Source: Maricaulis sp036231565
GTDB lineage: Bacteria > Pseudomonadota > Alphaproteobacteria > Caulobacterales > Maricaulaceae
NCBI GenBank assembly: GCA_036231565.1
Contig: JAZAHA010000049.1
Coordinates: 62,001-126,000, forward strand
Direction: 5' to 3'
DNA length: 64,000 bases
Position 1 is the first letter of the stretch; each line of letters starts with the position of its first letter. Under the pieces are notes generated by a model. The model was not told where the DNA came from. It ran no database searches and saw only the letters and a program-made list of their open reading frames with translations. Positions 1 to 7,313 of the stretch are shown piece after piece. Made by a program: the position numbers and the translations under genes.

Positions 1-378
1 TGGCTGACGGGGCAGAACCTATCGGTGCCGGCCTCGGTCGGTTTCATCGCTCTGTTCGGCATCGCCCTGGGCAATGGCATGGTGCTGGTCTCCTTTCTCG
101 ACCGCTTTGCCAGGACCCGACAGGACGTCGATGTCTTCAGTATCGAGGCGGCCGTGATGCGGGCTCAGCCGGTGCTGATGACAGCGACCACGACCGGGCT
201 CGGCCTGATGCCGCTGCTCTTTGCGAGCGGGATTGGATCGGAAGTGCAGCGTCCCCTCGCGGCCGTCGTCATCGGCGGGCTGGTGACATCCACCGTGTTG
301 ACGCTGCTGGTACTGCCGGCCGTCTACAAATGGTTTGCGCCGCGGCCGGTGCTGCCGGAACGGGAGGAGCCGGTCTAG
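1..378 (+). CDS. Heavy-metal RND efflux pump (CzcA/CnrA type), C-terminal end
   Basis: The reading frame is open from the first base of the window, so only the last ~125 residues of an inner-membrane RND pump subunit are seen. The stretch shows the last transmembrane helices of the heavy-metal-efflux subfamily: a VGFIALFGIALGNGMVLV helix, the TATTTGLGLMPLL helix with its GIGSEVQRPLA loop, and the final TSTVLTLLVLPAVY helix. RND pumps of this group export divalent cations (Co, Zn, Cd, Ni) or Cu/Ag from the periplasm with a membrane-fusion protein and an outer-membrane channel, which would lie upstream of the window. The VPASVGFIALFG wording resembles CzcA/CnrA more than CusA, unlike the second RND fragment at 5701-7190. 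A strong hairpin follows the stop codon. Metal specificity cannot be read from this part. Confidence 0.85.
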   Translation, partial: WLTGQNLSVPASVGFIALFGIALGNGMVLVSFLDRFARTRQDVDVFSIEAAVMRAQPVLMTATTTGLGLMPLLFASGIGSEVQRPLAAVVIGGLVTSTVLTLLVLPAVYKWFAPRPVLPEREEPV

Positions 379-398
379 CGGGAGGGCGCGCCGACGGG

Positions 399-426
399 GC
401 CCCGGACCGGTGAACCGGTCCGGGGC
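399..426 (+). terminator. Perfect 13-bp hairpin after the RND gene
   Basis: Bases 399-411 (GCCCCGGACCGGT) pair perfectly with 414-426 around a 2-base centre, 20 bases after the RND stop codon. The stem is very GC rich but has no downstream T run. It is probably a transcription terminator or an mRNA-end stabiliser separating the RND operon from the CDF operon. Confidence 0.6.
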
Positions 427-462
427 TACCGCCGTTAATCCGCCCCAGCACCGATGCCGGTG

Positions 463-493
463 TTGACTCTATAGTCGCTATAGGGGGTACGGC
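463..493 (+). promoter_or_regulatory. MerR-family (ZntR/CadR/PbrR-like) promoter-operator
   Basis: A TTGACT -35 element (463-468) is followed directly by CTATAG-TCG-CTATAG (469-483), a perfect 6+6 dyad with a 3-base centre. A weak -10-like TACGGC follows at 488-493, leaving a 19-bp spacer. Long spacers filled by a dyad are the hallmark of promoters activated by MerR-family metal sensors, and the CTATAG half-site resembles published PbrR/CadR operators. It lies about 30 bases upstream of the CDF gene at 522, which it probably drives in response to Zn, Cd or Pb. No MerR-family gene occurs in the window. Confidence 0.72.
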
Positions 494-521
494 TGTCCGA
501 GGCCCATCAAGGAGCGGTCCC

Positions 522-1469
522 ATGCCACACGATCACGGCCACGAGCACATCGGCCCGCAGTCCGGCGACCGCCGGGTTTCCATTGCCATCTGGGCCAACG
601 GCCTGCTGACCGCCGCCCAGATTCTGGGCGGTATCCTGTCGGGCAGCCTCGCCCTGATCGCCGACGCGCTTCACAATTTCTCCGACATGGCGGCGCTGGC
701 CATCGCGTATGCCGCGCGCAAAATCGCGCGGCGGCCTGCGGACAAGAGGATGACTTTCGGATACGGCCGAATCGAGATCGTCGCCGCGCTGATCAACTAC
801 ACGACGCTGATACTCATCGGCCTCTATCTCATATATGAGGGCGGCATGCGGCTGATCGATCCGCCGGAAGTCGCCGGCTGGACCGTGGTGATCCTCGGCG
901 GTGTGGCGCTCGCGATCGACACGCTGACGGCGCTTCTGACCTACTCGATGCAAAAAGGCAGCGTGAACATCCGGGCGCTCTTCCTGCACAATCTGTCGGA
1001 CGCATTCGCCTCGATCGCGGTTGTCGTCGGCGGCACGCTGATCCTCCTCTACGACATGCGCTGGGTCGACCCGGCCGTCACCATCGGCATTGCGGCCTAT
1101 CTCCTCTACCTGGCCTTCACCGAGATCGGCACCCCGATCCGTACGCTGATGCTCGGCAGCCCGCCCGATATCGACGGCGCCGCCGTCATCGAGACAATGC
1201 GCAACCGGGACGGCGTACAGGACGTTCACCACGTGCATCTCTGGCAGATGCAGGAACATGAAGCAGCGCTCGACTGTCACGTCGTCCTGACCGGCGCGGG
1301 CTGGGCGCGCCTCGAAGATATCAAGGCAGATCTCAAGGACGCGCTGCAAAGCCGCTTCGGTATCGCGCATTCGACCCTGGAGTTCGAACACGCCGATCGT
1401 GCCCACGAAAATGCCGGCCTTTACGGTCATCCCGAGCCGGCGGACAAGGAGGACACCGATGTTCACTGA
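522..1469 (+). CDS. Cation diffusion facilitator (ZitB/CzcD-like)
   Basis: This is a 315-residue inner-membrane antiporter of the CDF family, which exports Zn2+, Cd2+ or Co2+ from the cytoplasm in exchange for protons. It has a short His-rich N-terminus (MPHDHGHEH), six predicted membrane segments and both halves of the transport site: ADALHNFSD in TM2 and LHNLSDAFAS in TM5. A cytoplasmic domain after about residue 205 contains the HHVHLWQM segment typical of CDF C-termini. The start has an AAGGAG ribosome-binding site at 509-514. The gene sits behind a MerR-type operator and its 3' end overlaps the next gene by 11 bases, so the four genes 522-2672 probably form one operon. Family assignment is secure; the metal is inferred from the operator. 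Confidence 0.93.
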   Translation: MPHDHGHEHIGPQSGDRRVSIAIWANGLLTAAQILGGILSGSLALIADALHNFSDMAALAIAYAARKIARRPADKRMTFGYGRIEIVAALINYTTLILIGLYLIYEGGMRLIDPPEVAGWTVVILGGVALAIDTLTALLTYSMQKGSVNIRALFLHNLSDAFASIAVVVGGTLILLYDMRWVDPAVTIGIAAYLLYLAFTEIGTPIRTLMLGSPPDIDGAAVIETMRNRDGVQDVHHVHLWQMQEHEAALDCHVVLTGAGWARLEDIKADLKDALQSRFGIAHSTLEFEHADRAHENAGLYGHPEPADKEDTDVH

Positions 1470-1824
1470 AACACTGACCGATCGTGACGACGTCATCGGC
1501 ATCGTCTGCGAGGGGAAACTCTCGCAGGCCGACTTGAAGCGCATGCACGCATTGCTGAACGAGCGGTTGGAAACGAGCAGCGGCAGCCCGGGCCTGCTGG
1601 TGGATCTCACCGGGTTCGAGGGCTATGAGGGACCTGCAGCAATGGCCGAAGACCTGAAGATGGACACGGCGCACCGCAACGACTTCCACCGCATCGCCGT
1701 CGTGGGGGAGCGGAGGTGGATGCAGTGGGGCACATCGCTCGCCGGCCTCCTCACACGCGCCGAGATGCGCTGGTTCGACGCCGCCGAGACAGCGGTGGCC
1801 ACCGACTGGGTCCGGCCGGGCTGA
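1459..1824 (+). CDS. SpoIIAA-like STAS domain protein
   Basis: A 121-residue cytoplasmic protein resembling the SpoIIAA-like (DUF3478) STAS-fold family: a beta strand from DDVIGIVCEGKLS, a helix with LKRMHALLNERL, a strand LLVDLTGF, then the EDLKMDTAHRNDFHRIAVVG segment and a C-terminal AEMRWFD motif. The ATG at 1459 is chosen over an in-frame ATG at 1399 because a strong AAGGAGG sits at 1446-1452 and the shorter form removes a long overlap with the CDF gene. The function of this family is unknown; members often lie near transporters and stress genes. Coupling to the CDF gene suggests a role in metal stress, but this is only context. Confidence 0.8.
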   Translation: MFTETLTDRDDVIGIVCEGKLSQADLKRMHALLNERLETSSGSPGLLVDLTGFEGYEGPAAMAEDLKMDTAHRNDFHRIAVVGERRWMQWGTSLAGLLTRAEMRWFDAAETAVATDWVRPG

Positions 1825-1833
1825 AGCGCGATC

Positions 1834-2256
1834 ATGAACCCGAACCTCAAAACAGCCTGGGCCGCAGAAATGAGCCAGGCGCGCGCCGCCTACGCGGCCC
1901 GCGAGGACGCGCTGGCGCTCCACCATTTCGAGCGGGCGCACATTCTCGGCCAGCGGTATTTTCTCACCCACTGGTCCACGCACTGGTGGATGCTCAAGCT
2001 CGGCATCCGCCGGTCCGACCGGCGGGAGATTCGCGGACAAATCGTGCGGCTCGTCGCCGTTATTCCGGGCTATGTCTTCGGCTGGGTCCCGAAGGGCAAT
2101 ACCGGCAGGGCAGATGTTTCCGCCATCAAGCCGATGGCGATCCCGCGGGACCTTGAGGCGTTGCTGCAGGACTATTCGGTGTCTCGTGACGTGGTCGGAC
2201 GAATCCTTGTGCTCGCCGCTCTCATCGGACTGAGCGTATGCATTCTGTCCAGTTGA
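1834..2256 (+). CDS. DUF3703 family protein
   Basis: A 140-residue protein matching the DUF3703 family by its layout: a helical region with FERAHILGQ, a WSTHWWMLKLG motif rich in Trp and His, the GQIVRLVAVIPGYVFGWVPKGNTG stretch (part of a conserved core), and a single C-terminal hydrophobic helix near residues 120-138. The biochemical role is unknown. Family members are repeatedly found in mobile metal-resistance modules beside CDF exporters, as here, 9 bases after the STAS gene. The C-terminal helix suggests membrane anchoring. The ribosome-binding site is weak, suggesting coupling to the upstream gene. Confidence 0.8.
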   Translation: MNPNLKTAWAAEMSQARAAYAAREDALALHHFERAHILGQRYFLTHWSTHWWMLKLGIRRSDRREIRGQIVRLVAVIPGYVFGWVPKGNTGRADVSAIKPMAIPRDLEALLQDYSVSRDVVGRILVLAALIGLSVCILSS

Positions 2257-2348
2257 AACCCGAAAAGGCAACCAGACAGGAAAAGATGCGGGAAGGATCG
2301 GCTTGCACCGCGGTTGATCAAGTTGGGGGGGCCGTTCAAGATGACACC

Positions 2349-2672
2349 ATGAAAACGATCTTGGCCTATGGCGGCGCCGCCATTGCGGAAATCGCCGGCT
2401 GCTTCTCGTTTTGGGCTTGGTTGCGCCTCGACCGCTCGGTGTTGTGGGTCCTGCCGGGCCTGGCCTCGCTGGCGCTCTTCGCCTACTTGCTCACCGTCGT
2501 CGACAGTCCTGCTGCTGGGCGGACCTATGCTGCCTACGGTGGCGTCTATATCGTCAGCTCTCTCGTCTGGCTCTGGCTTGTCGAAGGCATGCGTCCCGAC
2601 CGGTGGGACATGACAGGCGCGGCCGTCTGCCTAATTGGCAGCGCAATAATCCTGTCGCCGTCGCGAATCTGA
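2349..2672 (+). CDS. YnfA/UPF0060 family small membrane protein
   Basis: A 107-residue, four-helix inner-membrane protein of the YnfA (UPF0060) family, related in fold to small multidrug resistance proteins. It has the family signature elements AEIAGCFSFWAWLR, AYAAYGGVYIVSSLVWLWLVEG and a DMTGAAVCLIGSAIIL final helix, and is the usual family length. The ATG at 2349 is chosen because translation from there gives the canonical MKTILAYGG N-terminus; an in-frame upstream start at 2238 would overlap the DUF3703 gene and add a hydrophilic extension. In metal-resistance clusters this gene commonly accompanies CDF transporters. Its substrate is not established. Confidence 0.88.
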   Translation: MKTILAYGGAAIAEIAGCFSFWAWLRLDRSVLWVLPGLASLALFAYLLTVVDSPAAGRTYAAYGGVYIVSSLVWLWLVEGMRPDRWDMTGAAVCLIGSAIILSPSRI

Positions 2673-3123
2673 TGCTGGCCTGGTCGCCGCTGCTTTCGGC
2701 GCGCGCTATTGCGCCGGCTCAGCAGCGCCATGATCGTCGCGCCGGCCTCCCGGCTCGCTTTAGATACCCCACCCAACTCTTGATTAGCGGATGCCTGAAA
2801 GGCGATGGCCCGAAGCGTCGCCGGCTTGAAATGGAGTCGCGGACCGAGTTCAGGCTGAATTGAGAATGTGCGTGTTCACCCACTGTTCCTTGCGGTTATA
2901 TTGGACAGCTATGAGGTCATTGGACCAAGCGGGTCGGTCGCCGAGCCGTACATCTTTAACGGTACGTGGGGGCCGTGTGTGATCTGAGCCCAGAAGGGCC
3001 AAATCTGCTCCTTCATCACCTTGCCTGCCTGTAGGTTGTACGCGGCTTCTCTGCCCGTGGGAAATCGACGAGCGCGGCACTCTGCGACCGCGCGCTCGCG
3101 TACTTGGGCGAAGGCTGCCCTCG
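2673..3123. other. Gene-poor junction between two metal modules
   Basis: About 450 bases separate the YnfA stop codon from the 3' end of the ArsR-family gene. Only short, weak reading frames occur here. The best is an 82-codon minus-strand frame at 2909-3157, which overlaps the regulator's 3' end and matches no family I recognise. I see no clear hairpin, promoter or insertion-sequence end. It is probably a junction between separately acquired metal-resistance modules. Confidence 0.5.
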
Positions 3124-3483
3124 TCAGGTTGAGGAACCGTTCTCGTAGTTTGCGCACTGGTCCACGCCCTGCGCCACACTGCTCAGTAGCTCATCAGCGA
3201 GTTGAAGCAACATCCTTATTCGCGGGTCGGTCAGACTATAAAGCACGAACCGGCCACGCTGCTTGCCGGAGATCAGCCCGCACTCGCTCAGGCAACGCAA
3301 ATGATTGGACGTATTTGACTGGCTCAAACCTGTTTCCGCCACAATCTCCCCAACGGTTCGAGGCCCTGCCTGTAAGGCCTCGATAATGGAGAGGCGGGAC
3401 GGGTCAGCGAGCCCGCGAAGCAGCTTTGTTGTCAGATCAAGAGACTGGCGATCTCGATGAGTTTCTGGGATCGCACTCGACAT
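3124..3483 (-). CDS. ArsR-family metal sensor, CmtR-like (Cd/Pb)
   Basis: A ~119-residue winged-helix repressor of the ArsR/SmtB family. It shows the DPSRLSIIEAL helix, the recognition helix region SQSNTSNHLRCLSECG and a wing with GRFVLYSL. Two cysteines in that helix (C-x-x-x-C in RCLSEC) and a third near the C-terminus (QCANYE) match the three-Cys site described for mycobacterial CmtR, which releases DNA on binding Cd or Pb. The ATG at 3483 is preferred over a TTG at 3495. The gene diverges from the HMA-CDF/LspA pair at 3533, and the start codon lies inside a dyad likely to be its operator. Specificity is inferred from the cysteine pattern. Confidence 0.88.
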   Translation of the reverse strand: MSSAIPETHRDRQSLDLTTKLLRGLADPSRLSIIEALQAGPRTVGEIVAETGLSQSNTSNHLRCLSECGLISGKQRGRFVLYSLTDPRIRMLLQLADELLSSVAQGVDQCANYENGSST

Positions 3484-3501
3484 ATCAGTGTCCAATGATA
3501 T
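3482..3501. promoter_or_regulatory. Candidate ArsR/CmtR operator dyad
   Basis: ATATCA (3482-3487) and TGATAT (3496-3501) form a perfect 6+6 inverted repeat with an 8-base centre in the AT-rich gap between the divergent regulator and the HMA-CDF gene. It overlaps the regulator's start codon, a placement that would allow autorepression and control of both directions. ArsR-family operators are typically AT-rich imperfect dyads of this size. Assignment as operator is inference. Confidence 0.5.
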
Positions 3502-3532
3502 ATTATTTTCGCATCATAAGAAAGACTCCTCG

Positions 3533-4402
3533 ATGGATCAAATGGCTTCACAGGGCAGCAAAGAAGCGGTGCGCTACCGCGTCACTGGCATGGATTGCGC
3601 GTCCTGTGCGGTCAAGATCGAGAAGGCGGTTCGCTCTGCCGGCGTGGAGCGGGTGAAGGTTTCGACCGCTACCCAGATCATGACCCTGCACCTGACCGAT
3701 CCTCCCGCACAATTGCCTGCAGTCGAAAGTGCCGTCGCTGGGGTCGGCTATCATCTCGACCGTCTGGACGGCACCATAATCCAAGGCGAAGGAGATGGGG
3801 ACGATCGGCCAAAGGAAATGTCCCACATCACTCCGGCCTACAGGCGGGCCCTGTGGATCGTAGTCTTGCTCAATGTCGGTTATGGCCTGATCGAAATGGT
3901 CGGCGGCTTCCTGTCGGGATCGCAGGCGCTGAAGGCCGACGCCCTGGATTTCCTCGGGGACGGGCTGATCACCTTCCTTGGCATTCTTGCAATCGGCTGG
4001 AGCTTGGTTTGGCGCGCCCGCTCAGCACTCATTCAGGGCCTCTTTTTGGGCCTTCTGGGGGTCGGCGTCTTGGGCGATACGGCATATCGTATTTTAGTCC
4101 AGCAGCCGCCGGAAGCCGGGCTGATGGGGCTCTTCGGCCTTGTCGCGCTGGTCGTCAATGTGGCCGCAGCACTGGCGTTGATTCCGCACCGCACGGGCGA
4201 TGCCAATGTCCGGGCGGTCTGGCTCTTCAGTCGCAATGATGCGATCGGCAATGCCGCCGTCGTCGTCGCCGCGGGTCTGGTTGCTTGGACCGGCATGGCG
4301 TGGCCAGATCTCGTTGTGGCGGCAATCATCGCCGGCCTGTTCCTGCAATCCGCGTGGTCGATCATCCGCGATGCGCAAGCCGATCTGCGAGAGAGTTCAT
4401 GA
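3533..4402 (+). CDS. HMA-domain/CDF-like cation transporter fusion
   Basis: A 289-residue protein that joins two metal modules. Residues ~12-75 form a heavy-metal-associated ferredoxin-like domain with the GMDCASC metal-binding loop (C22, C25). From ~100 onward there are six membrane helices of the CDF superfamily, with transport-site residues in LKADALDFLGD and in the SRNDAIGN segment. The N-terminal domain may capture or hand over a soft metal such as Cd, Pb or Cu, and the membrane part exports it. The ATG at 3533 is chosen; a GTG at 3488 in frame would overlap the operator. The stop codon overlaps the lspA start (ATGA), so the two genes are translationally coupled and probably controlled by the divergent CmtR-like protein. 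Confidence 0.87.
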   Translation: MDQMASQGSKEAVRYRVTGMDCASCAVKIEKAVRSAGVERVKVSTATQIMTLHLTDPPAQLPAVESAVAGVGYHLDRLDGTIIQGEGDGDDRPKEMSHITPAYRRALWIVVLLNVGYGLIEMVGGFLSGSQALKADALDFLGDGLITFLGILAIGWSLVWRARSALIQGLFLGLLGVGVLGDTAYRILVQQPPEAGLMGLFGLVALVVNVAAALALIPHRTGDANVRAVWLFSRNDAIGNAAVVVAAGLVAWTGMAWPDLVVAAIIAGLFLQSAWSIIRDAQADLRESS

Positions 4403-4869
4403 ACGTGCGAACTTTCGGGTTGGCCTGCGCTGTCGCAGCGTTTGTTCTCGACCAGGGCACCAAGGCGCTCGCGTTGAATTCACCGGCTTTGGCTGGCGGA
4501 GTCGAACTCCTGCCGTTCGTAAACCTCGTTCTCGTGCGCAATGATGGCGTGAGCTTTGGTATGCTCGGGGGCCTGGTGCCCTGGTGGGCCCTGGTCCTGA
4601 TCGCCGCCGCCATTGTGGGCATCCTCCTGATCTGGTTGTGGCGAACGCCCGTGCGGCTGACCGGCGCTGGCCTCGGACTCGTGATCGGCGGAGCGCTCGG
4701 CAACATTGTGGACCGGGTCCGGTATCAAGCTGTCACCGATTTTCTGGATTTCCATCTGAGAACCTACCACTGGCCCGCCTTCAATTTTGCTGACGTGGCG
4801 GTCGTTTGCGGTGCTCTCCTGCTTCTTGCCGACGGCCTACGCAATATGGCACCCAAACCGCAGGCATAA
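4399..4869 (+). CDS. lspA: Signal peptidase II (LspA/PbrC-like)
   Basis: A 156-residue, four-helix inner-membrane aspartic peptidase that cleaves prolipoprotein signal peptides before the lipid-modified cysteine. Family blocks are all present: DQGTK near residue 18, VRNDGVSFGM, the GGALGNIVDR block with the first catalytic Asp, and PAFNFADVAV with the second. The ATGA overlap with the transporter shows it belongs to the metal operon and is not the housekeeping copy. An LspA homologue (PbrC) is part of the lead-resistance operon of Cupriavidus, where it works with a membrane phosphatase, so a role in Pb/Cd resistance is plausible. No such phosphatase gene is present here. The left end of an IS6 element lies 17 bases after the stop. 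Confidence 0.92.
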   Translation: MNVRTFGLACAVAAFVLDQGTKALALNSPALAGGVELLPFVNLVLVRNDGVSFGMLGGLVPWWALVLIAAAIVGILLIWLWRTPVRLTGAGLGLVIGGALGNIVDRVRYQAVTDFLDFHLRTYHWPAFNFADVAVVCGALLLLADGLRNMAPKPQA

Positions 4870-4886
4870 GCCTGATCCCCCCGGGT

Positions 4887-4899
4887 GGCACTGTCAGAG
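4887..4899 (+). repeat. Left terminal inverted repeat of the IS6 element
   Basis: GGCACTGTCAGAG; matches the right end at 5688-5700 in inverted orientation with mismatches at two internal positions and the last base. Confidence 0.85.
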
Positions 4900-4945
4900 G
4901 AAAATCGGGATTGAGCGGATGAGGGCGGTTTCGTAGGCTAAAGCG

Positions 4946-5647
4946 ATGCGCAATCCCTTCCGCTATTTCAAGACGTCGCCCGAGATCATCCGACTTGCGG
5001 TGATGATGTACATCCGCTTCCCGCTTTCGCTGAGGAATGTCGAGGACTTGCTCCATGAGCGCGGGATCGACGTGAGCCACGAGACGGTGCGACTCTGGTG
5101 GAACCGGTTCGGGCCGCTGATGGCCGGCGAGATCAGGAAGCGCCGGTCGCAGCAGCTTCGTCAGGTCACCCAGTGGCGATGGCACCTTGATGAGGTCTTC
5201 GTGAAAATCGGCGGTGAGACGCATTACCTGTGGCGCGCCGTGGATCATGAGGGTGAGGTCCTCGAATCCTATGTCACAAAGACACGGGACAAGGCGGCGG
5301 CTTTGAAATTCCTGAAGAAGGCGATGAAGCGATATGGGAGGCCTGAAGAGGTCGTCACCGACAGGCTCAGGTCCTATCGCGCTGCCATGAACACCCTCGG
5401 CAACGCCGGCAGACAGGAGATAGGCCGGCATCTCAACAATCGCGTTGAGAACTCACATCTACCCTTTCGAAGACGGGAGCGGGCGATGCTGCGGTTCCGG
5501 CAAATGCGAAGTCTGCAGAAATTCGCCGCCGCCCACGCCTCAGTCCACAACCACTTCAACCACGATCGCTCGCTCGAACGCAGACCCAGATTCAAAGCTC
5601 TCCGCGACGCCGCGCTTTGCGAATGGCGGCAGCTGCTGGCCGCCTGA
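4946..5647 (+). CDS. IS6-family DDE transposase
   Basis: A full-length 233-residue transposase of the IS6 family. An N-terminal helix-turn-helix (SLRNVEDLLHERGIDVSHET) precedes a DDE catalytic core: D82 in HLDEVFVKI, D139 in VVTDRLRSY and E168 in NNRVENSH, followed by the RRRERAMLRF segment. It reads as intact and probably active. It fills most of the element bounded at 4887 and 5700. The lineage with VTD-LRSY and ENSHLPFRRRER wording is common in alphaproteobacteria and plasmids. Confidence 0.95.
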   Translation: MRNPFRYFKTSPEIIRLAVMMYIRFPLSLRNVEDLLHERGIDVSHETVRLWWNRFGPLMAGEIRKRRSQQLRQVTQWRWHLDEVFVKIGGETHYLWRAVDHEGEVLESYVTKTRDKAAALKFLKKAMKRYGRPEEVVTDRLRSYRAAMNTLGNAGRQEIGRHLNNRVENSHLPFRRRERAMLRFRQMRSLQKFAAAHASVHNHFNHDRSLERRPRFKALRDAALCEWRQLLAA

Positions 5648-5687
5648 GGTGGCGTGTCCGCAGACTTGGCGAGACCCGTCCGCGTTC

Positions 5688-5700
5688 GTCTGACAGCACC
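5688..5700 (-). repeat. Right terminal inverted repeat of the IS6 element
   Basis: GTCTGACAGCACC on the + strand, the inverted partner of 4887-4899. Two bases later the cusA reading frame resumes in mid-gene. Confidence 0.85.
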
Positions 5701-7190
5701 GCAGCGAGTTCATGCCGGACCTGGACGAGGGCGACCTTTTGTACATGCCCTCCGCCTATCCGGCCGTCTCCGCCGGCAAGATGGCGGAGATCCTGCAGCA
5801 GACGAACCGGCTGATCATGACCGTTCCGGAGGTGGAGACCGCCTACGGCAAGGCCGGACGTGCCGAAACCGCAACCGATCCGGCGCCGCTGACCATGGTC
5901 GAGACCACGATCCAGCTCCGCCCGCGCGAGGAGTGGCGGCCCGGCGTGACGATGGATGATATCCGCGCCGAGCTTGATGCGCTGGTCGATGTGCCTAGTC
6001 TCACCGATGTCTGGATCATGCCGATCCGCAACCGGACCGACATGCTGGCTACCGGGATCAAGACGCCCGTGGGTATCAAGGTCGCCGGCCCAGACCTTGA
6101 AACCATCGCCGGGATCGGCGAGCGGATCGAGGACGTGATCCGTGAAGTTCCCGGCACGGCGTCGGTCTATGCCGAGCGCGTCACCGGCGGGCGGTTTGTC
6201 GATATCGATGTGAACCGGCGTGAGGCGGCCCGCTTCGGGCTCAACGTCGCCGACGTGCACGACGTGGTGCGCACCGCCATCGGCGGCATGACGATCACCG
6301 AGAGCGTGGAGGGGCTGGAGCGCTATCCCGTCAATTTGCGCTATCCGCGCGACTATCGCAGCTCCGTCGAGGAATTGCGTGCCTTGCCGCTGATCGCGCC
6401 GACCGGCGCGGAAATCCCGCTCGGCCGTGTCGCGGAGATCTCCATCTCCGACGGGCCGGGTGTGATCCGCAGCGAGAATGCCCGGCTCAATGGCTGGATC
6501 TATGTCGATATCGCCGGCGTCGATATCGGGTCCTATGTTGCCGACGCCCAGCAGGCTGTCGCCGAACAGATCGACCTGCCGGCGGGTTACTCGCTCTCCT
6601 GGTCGGGTCAGTATGAATACATGGAGCGCGCGAAGGAGCGGCTCAGTGTCGTGGTTCCGGTCACCCTGGCGATCATCATTCTGTTGCTCTTCCTCAATTT
6701 CCGGCGTCTGGTTCCGGTTCTCCTGATCATGGGCACGCTGCCGCTGGCGCTCGTCGGCGGGCTCTGGCTGCTCGCCATGCTCGGCTACAACATGTCCGTC
6801 GCGGTCGGGGTGGGCTTCATCGCCCTCGCTGGCGTCGCGGTGGAGATCGGCGTGCTGATGATCGTCTATCTCGAACAGGCGCTGAAGGACCGGCAGGAAC
6901 AGGCTGCGGCGGAGAACCGCAGCCTCACGCCGGAGGACCTGCGGGAGGCCGTGGTGAAGGGGGCACTCCTGCGTGTGCGTCCGATCATGATGACCGTGGC
7001 GGTCGTTATCGCCGGCCTCCTGCCGATCATGTTCGGCTCGGGCACCGGCTCGGAAGTGATGCGGCGCATCGCAGCCCCCATGGTCGGTGGCATGACAAGC
7101 GCGACCGTGCTGACCCTGCTCGTCTTGCCGGCGGCTTTCCTGATCTGGCAGCGCTGGCGGCTGCGGAGCGGTCCGGCGGGGGCTCGGTGA
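5701..7190 (+). pseudogene. cusA: cusA-type Cu/Ag RND pump, 5' half deleted at the IS6 end
   Basis: This frame encodes the C-terminal ~495 residues of a CusA-like pump (E. coli CusA is 1047 residues). It begins mid-protein at SEFMPDLDEGDLLYMPS, which in CusA lies near residue 565, directly after the right end of the IS6 element. Methionines matching the CusA copper relay are retained in LLYMPS, TDMLATGIK and GGMTITESVEG. The C-terminal transmembrane block ends in GTGSEVMRRIAAPMVGGM and TVLTLLVLPAAF. The first ATG (5712) has no ribosome-binding site, and the periplasmic head and first transmembrane half are missing, so no working pump can be made. The missing half and partners cusB/cusC are absent, consistent with deletion by the IS. 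Confidence 0.9.
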
Positions 7191-7253
7191 TGGCCATCTT
7201 GTTTCCGTATTCCCGTCCGCAGCACCAAATGCGCAGCGCGATCCCGAAGGGGC

Positions 7254-7286
7254 TTGACCCTCCAGTTACTGGAAAGTCCAGATAGT
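7254..7286 (+). promoter_or_regulatory. CueR-type copper-responsive promoter of copA
   Basis: TTGACC (7254-7259) is followed by CTCCAGTTACTGGAAAG, whose core TCCAG-TTA-CTGGA (7261-7273) is a perfect 5+5 dyad. A -10-like GATAGT or overlapping hexamer sits near 7279-7286, giving the over-long spacer typical of MerR-family promoters. The core is almost identical to the E. coli CueR operator of copA. It lies just upstream of the copper ATPase gene at 7314. No cueR gene is in the window, so the activator must be encoded elsewhere. Confidence 0.82.
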
Positions 7287-7313
7287 CGGCGTCAGCGGTG
7301 AAAGGAGTCCGGC

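Larger units (their letters stand above)
4887..5700 (+). mobile_element. IS6-family insertion sequence (~814 bp)
   Basis: The element is bounded by near-perfect terminal inverted repeats, GGcaCTGTCAGAg at 4887-4899 and its complement at 5688-5700 (GGtgCTGTCAGAc read inward), and carries one intact transposase gene. Size and ends fit the IS6/IS26 family, which moves by replicative cointegrate formation and usually makes 8-bp target duplications. The 8 bases on the left (ccccgggt) and right (gcagcgag) differ, so the element no longer has a matching target duplication. The right end abuts truncated cusA, implying an IS-mediated deletion or cointegrate rearrangement. Confidence 0.9.

Noticed and set aside
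2850..3179. Short minus-strand frames in the gap after YnfA as possible gene remnants
   Set aside because: No recognisable family, no ribosome-binding site, and partial overlap with the ArsR-family gene.
5701..7190. The RND fragment as a functional short transporter
   Set aside because: It begins in mid-domain at an IS end, has no ribosome-binding site and lacks half of the pump.
4887..7190. A composite transposon bounded by two IS6 copies
   Set aside because: Only one IS6 copy is present and no second matching terminal repeat was found by eye in the window.
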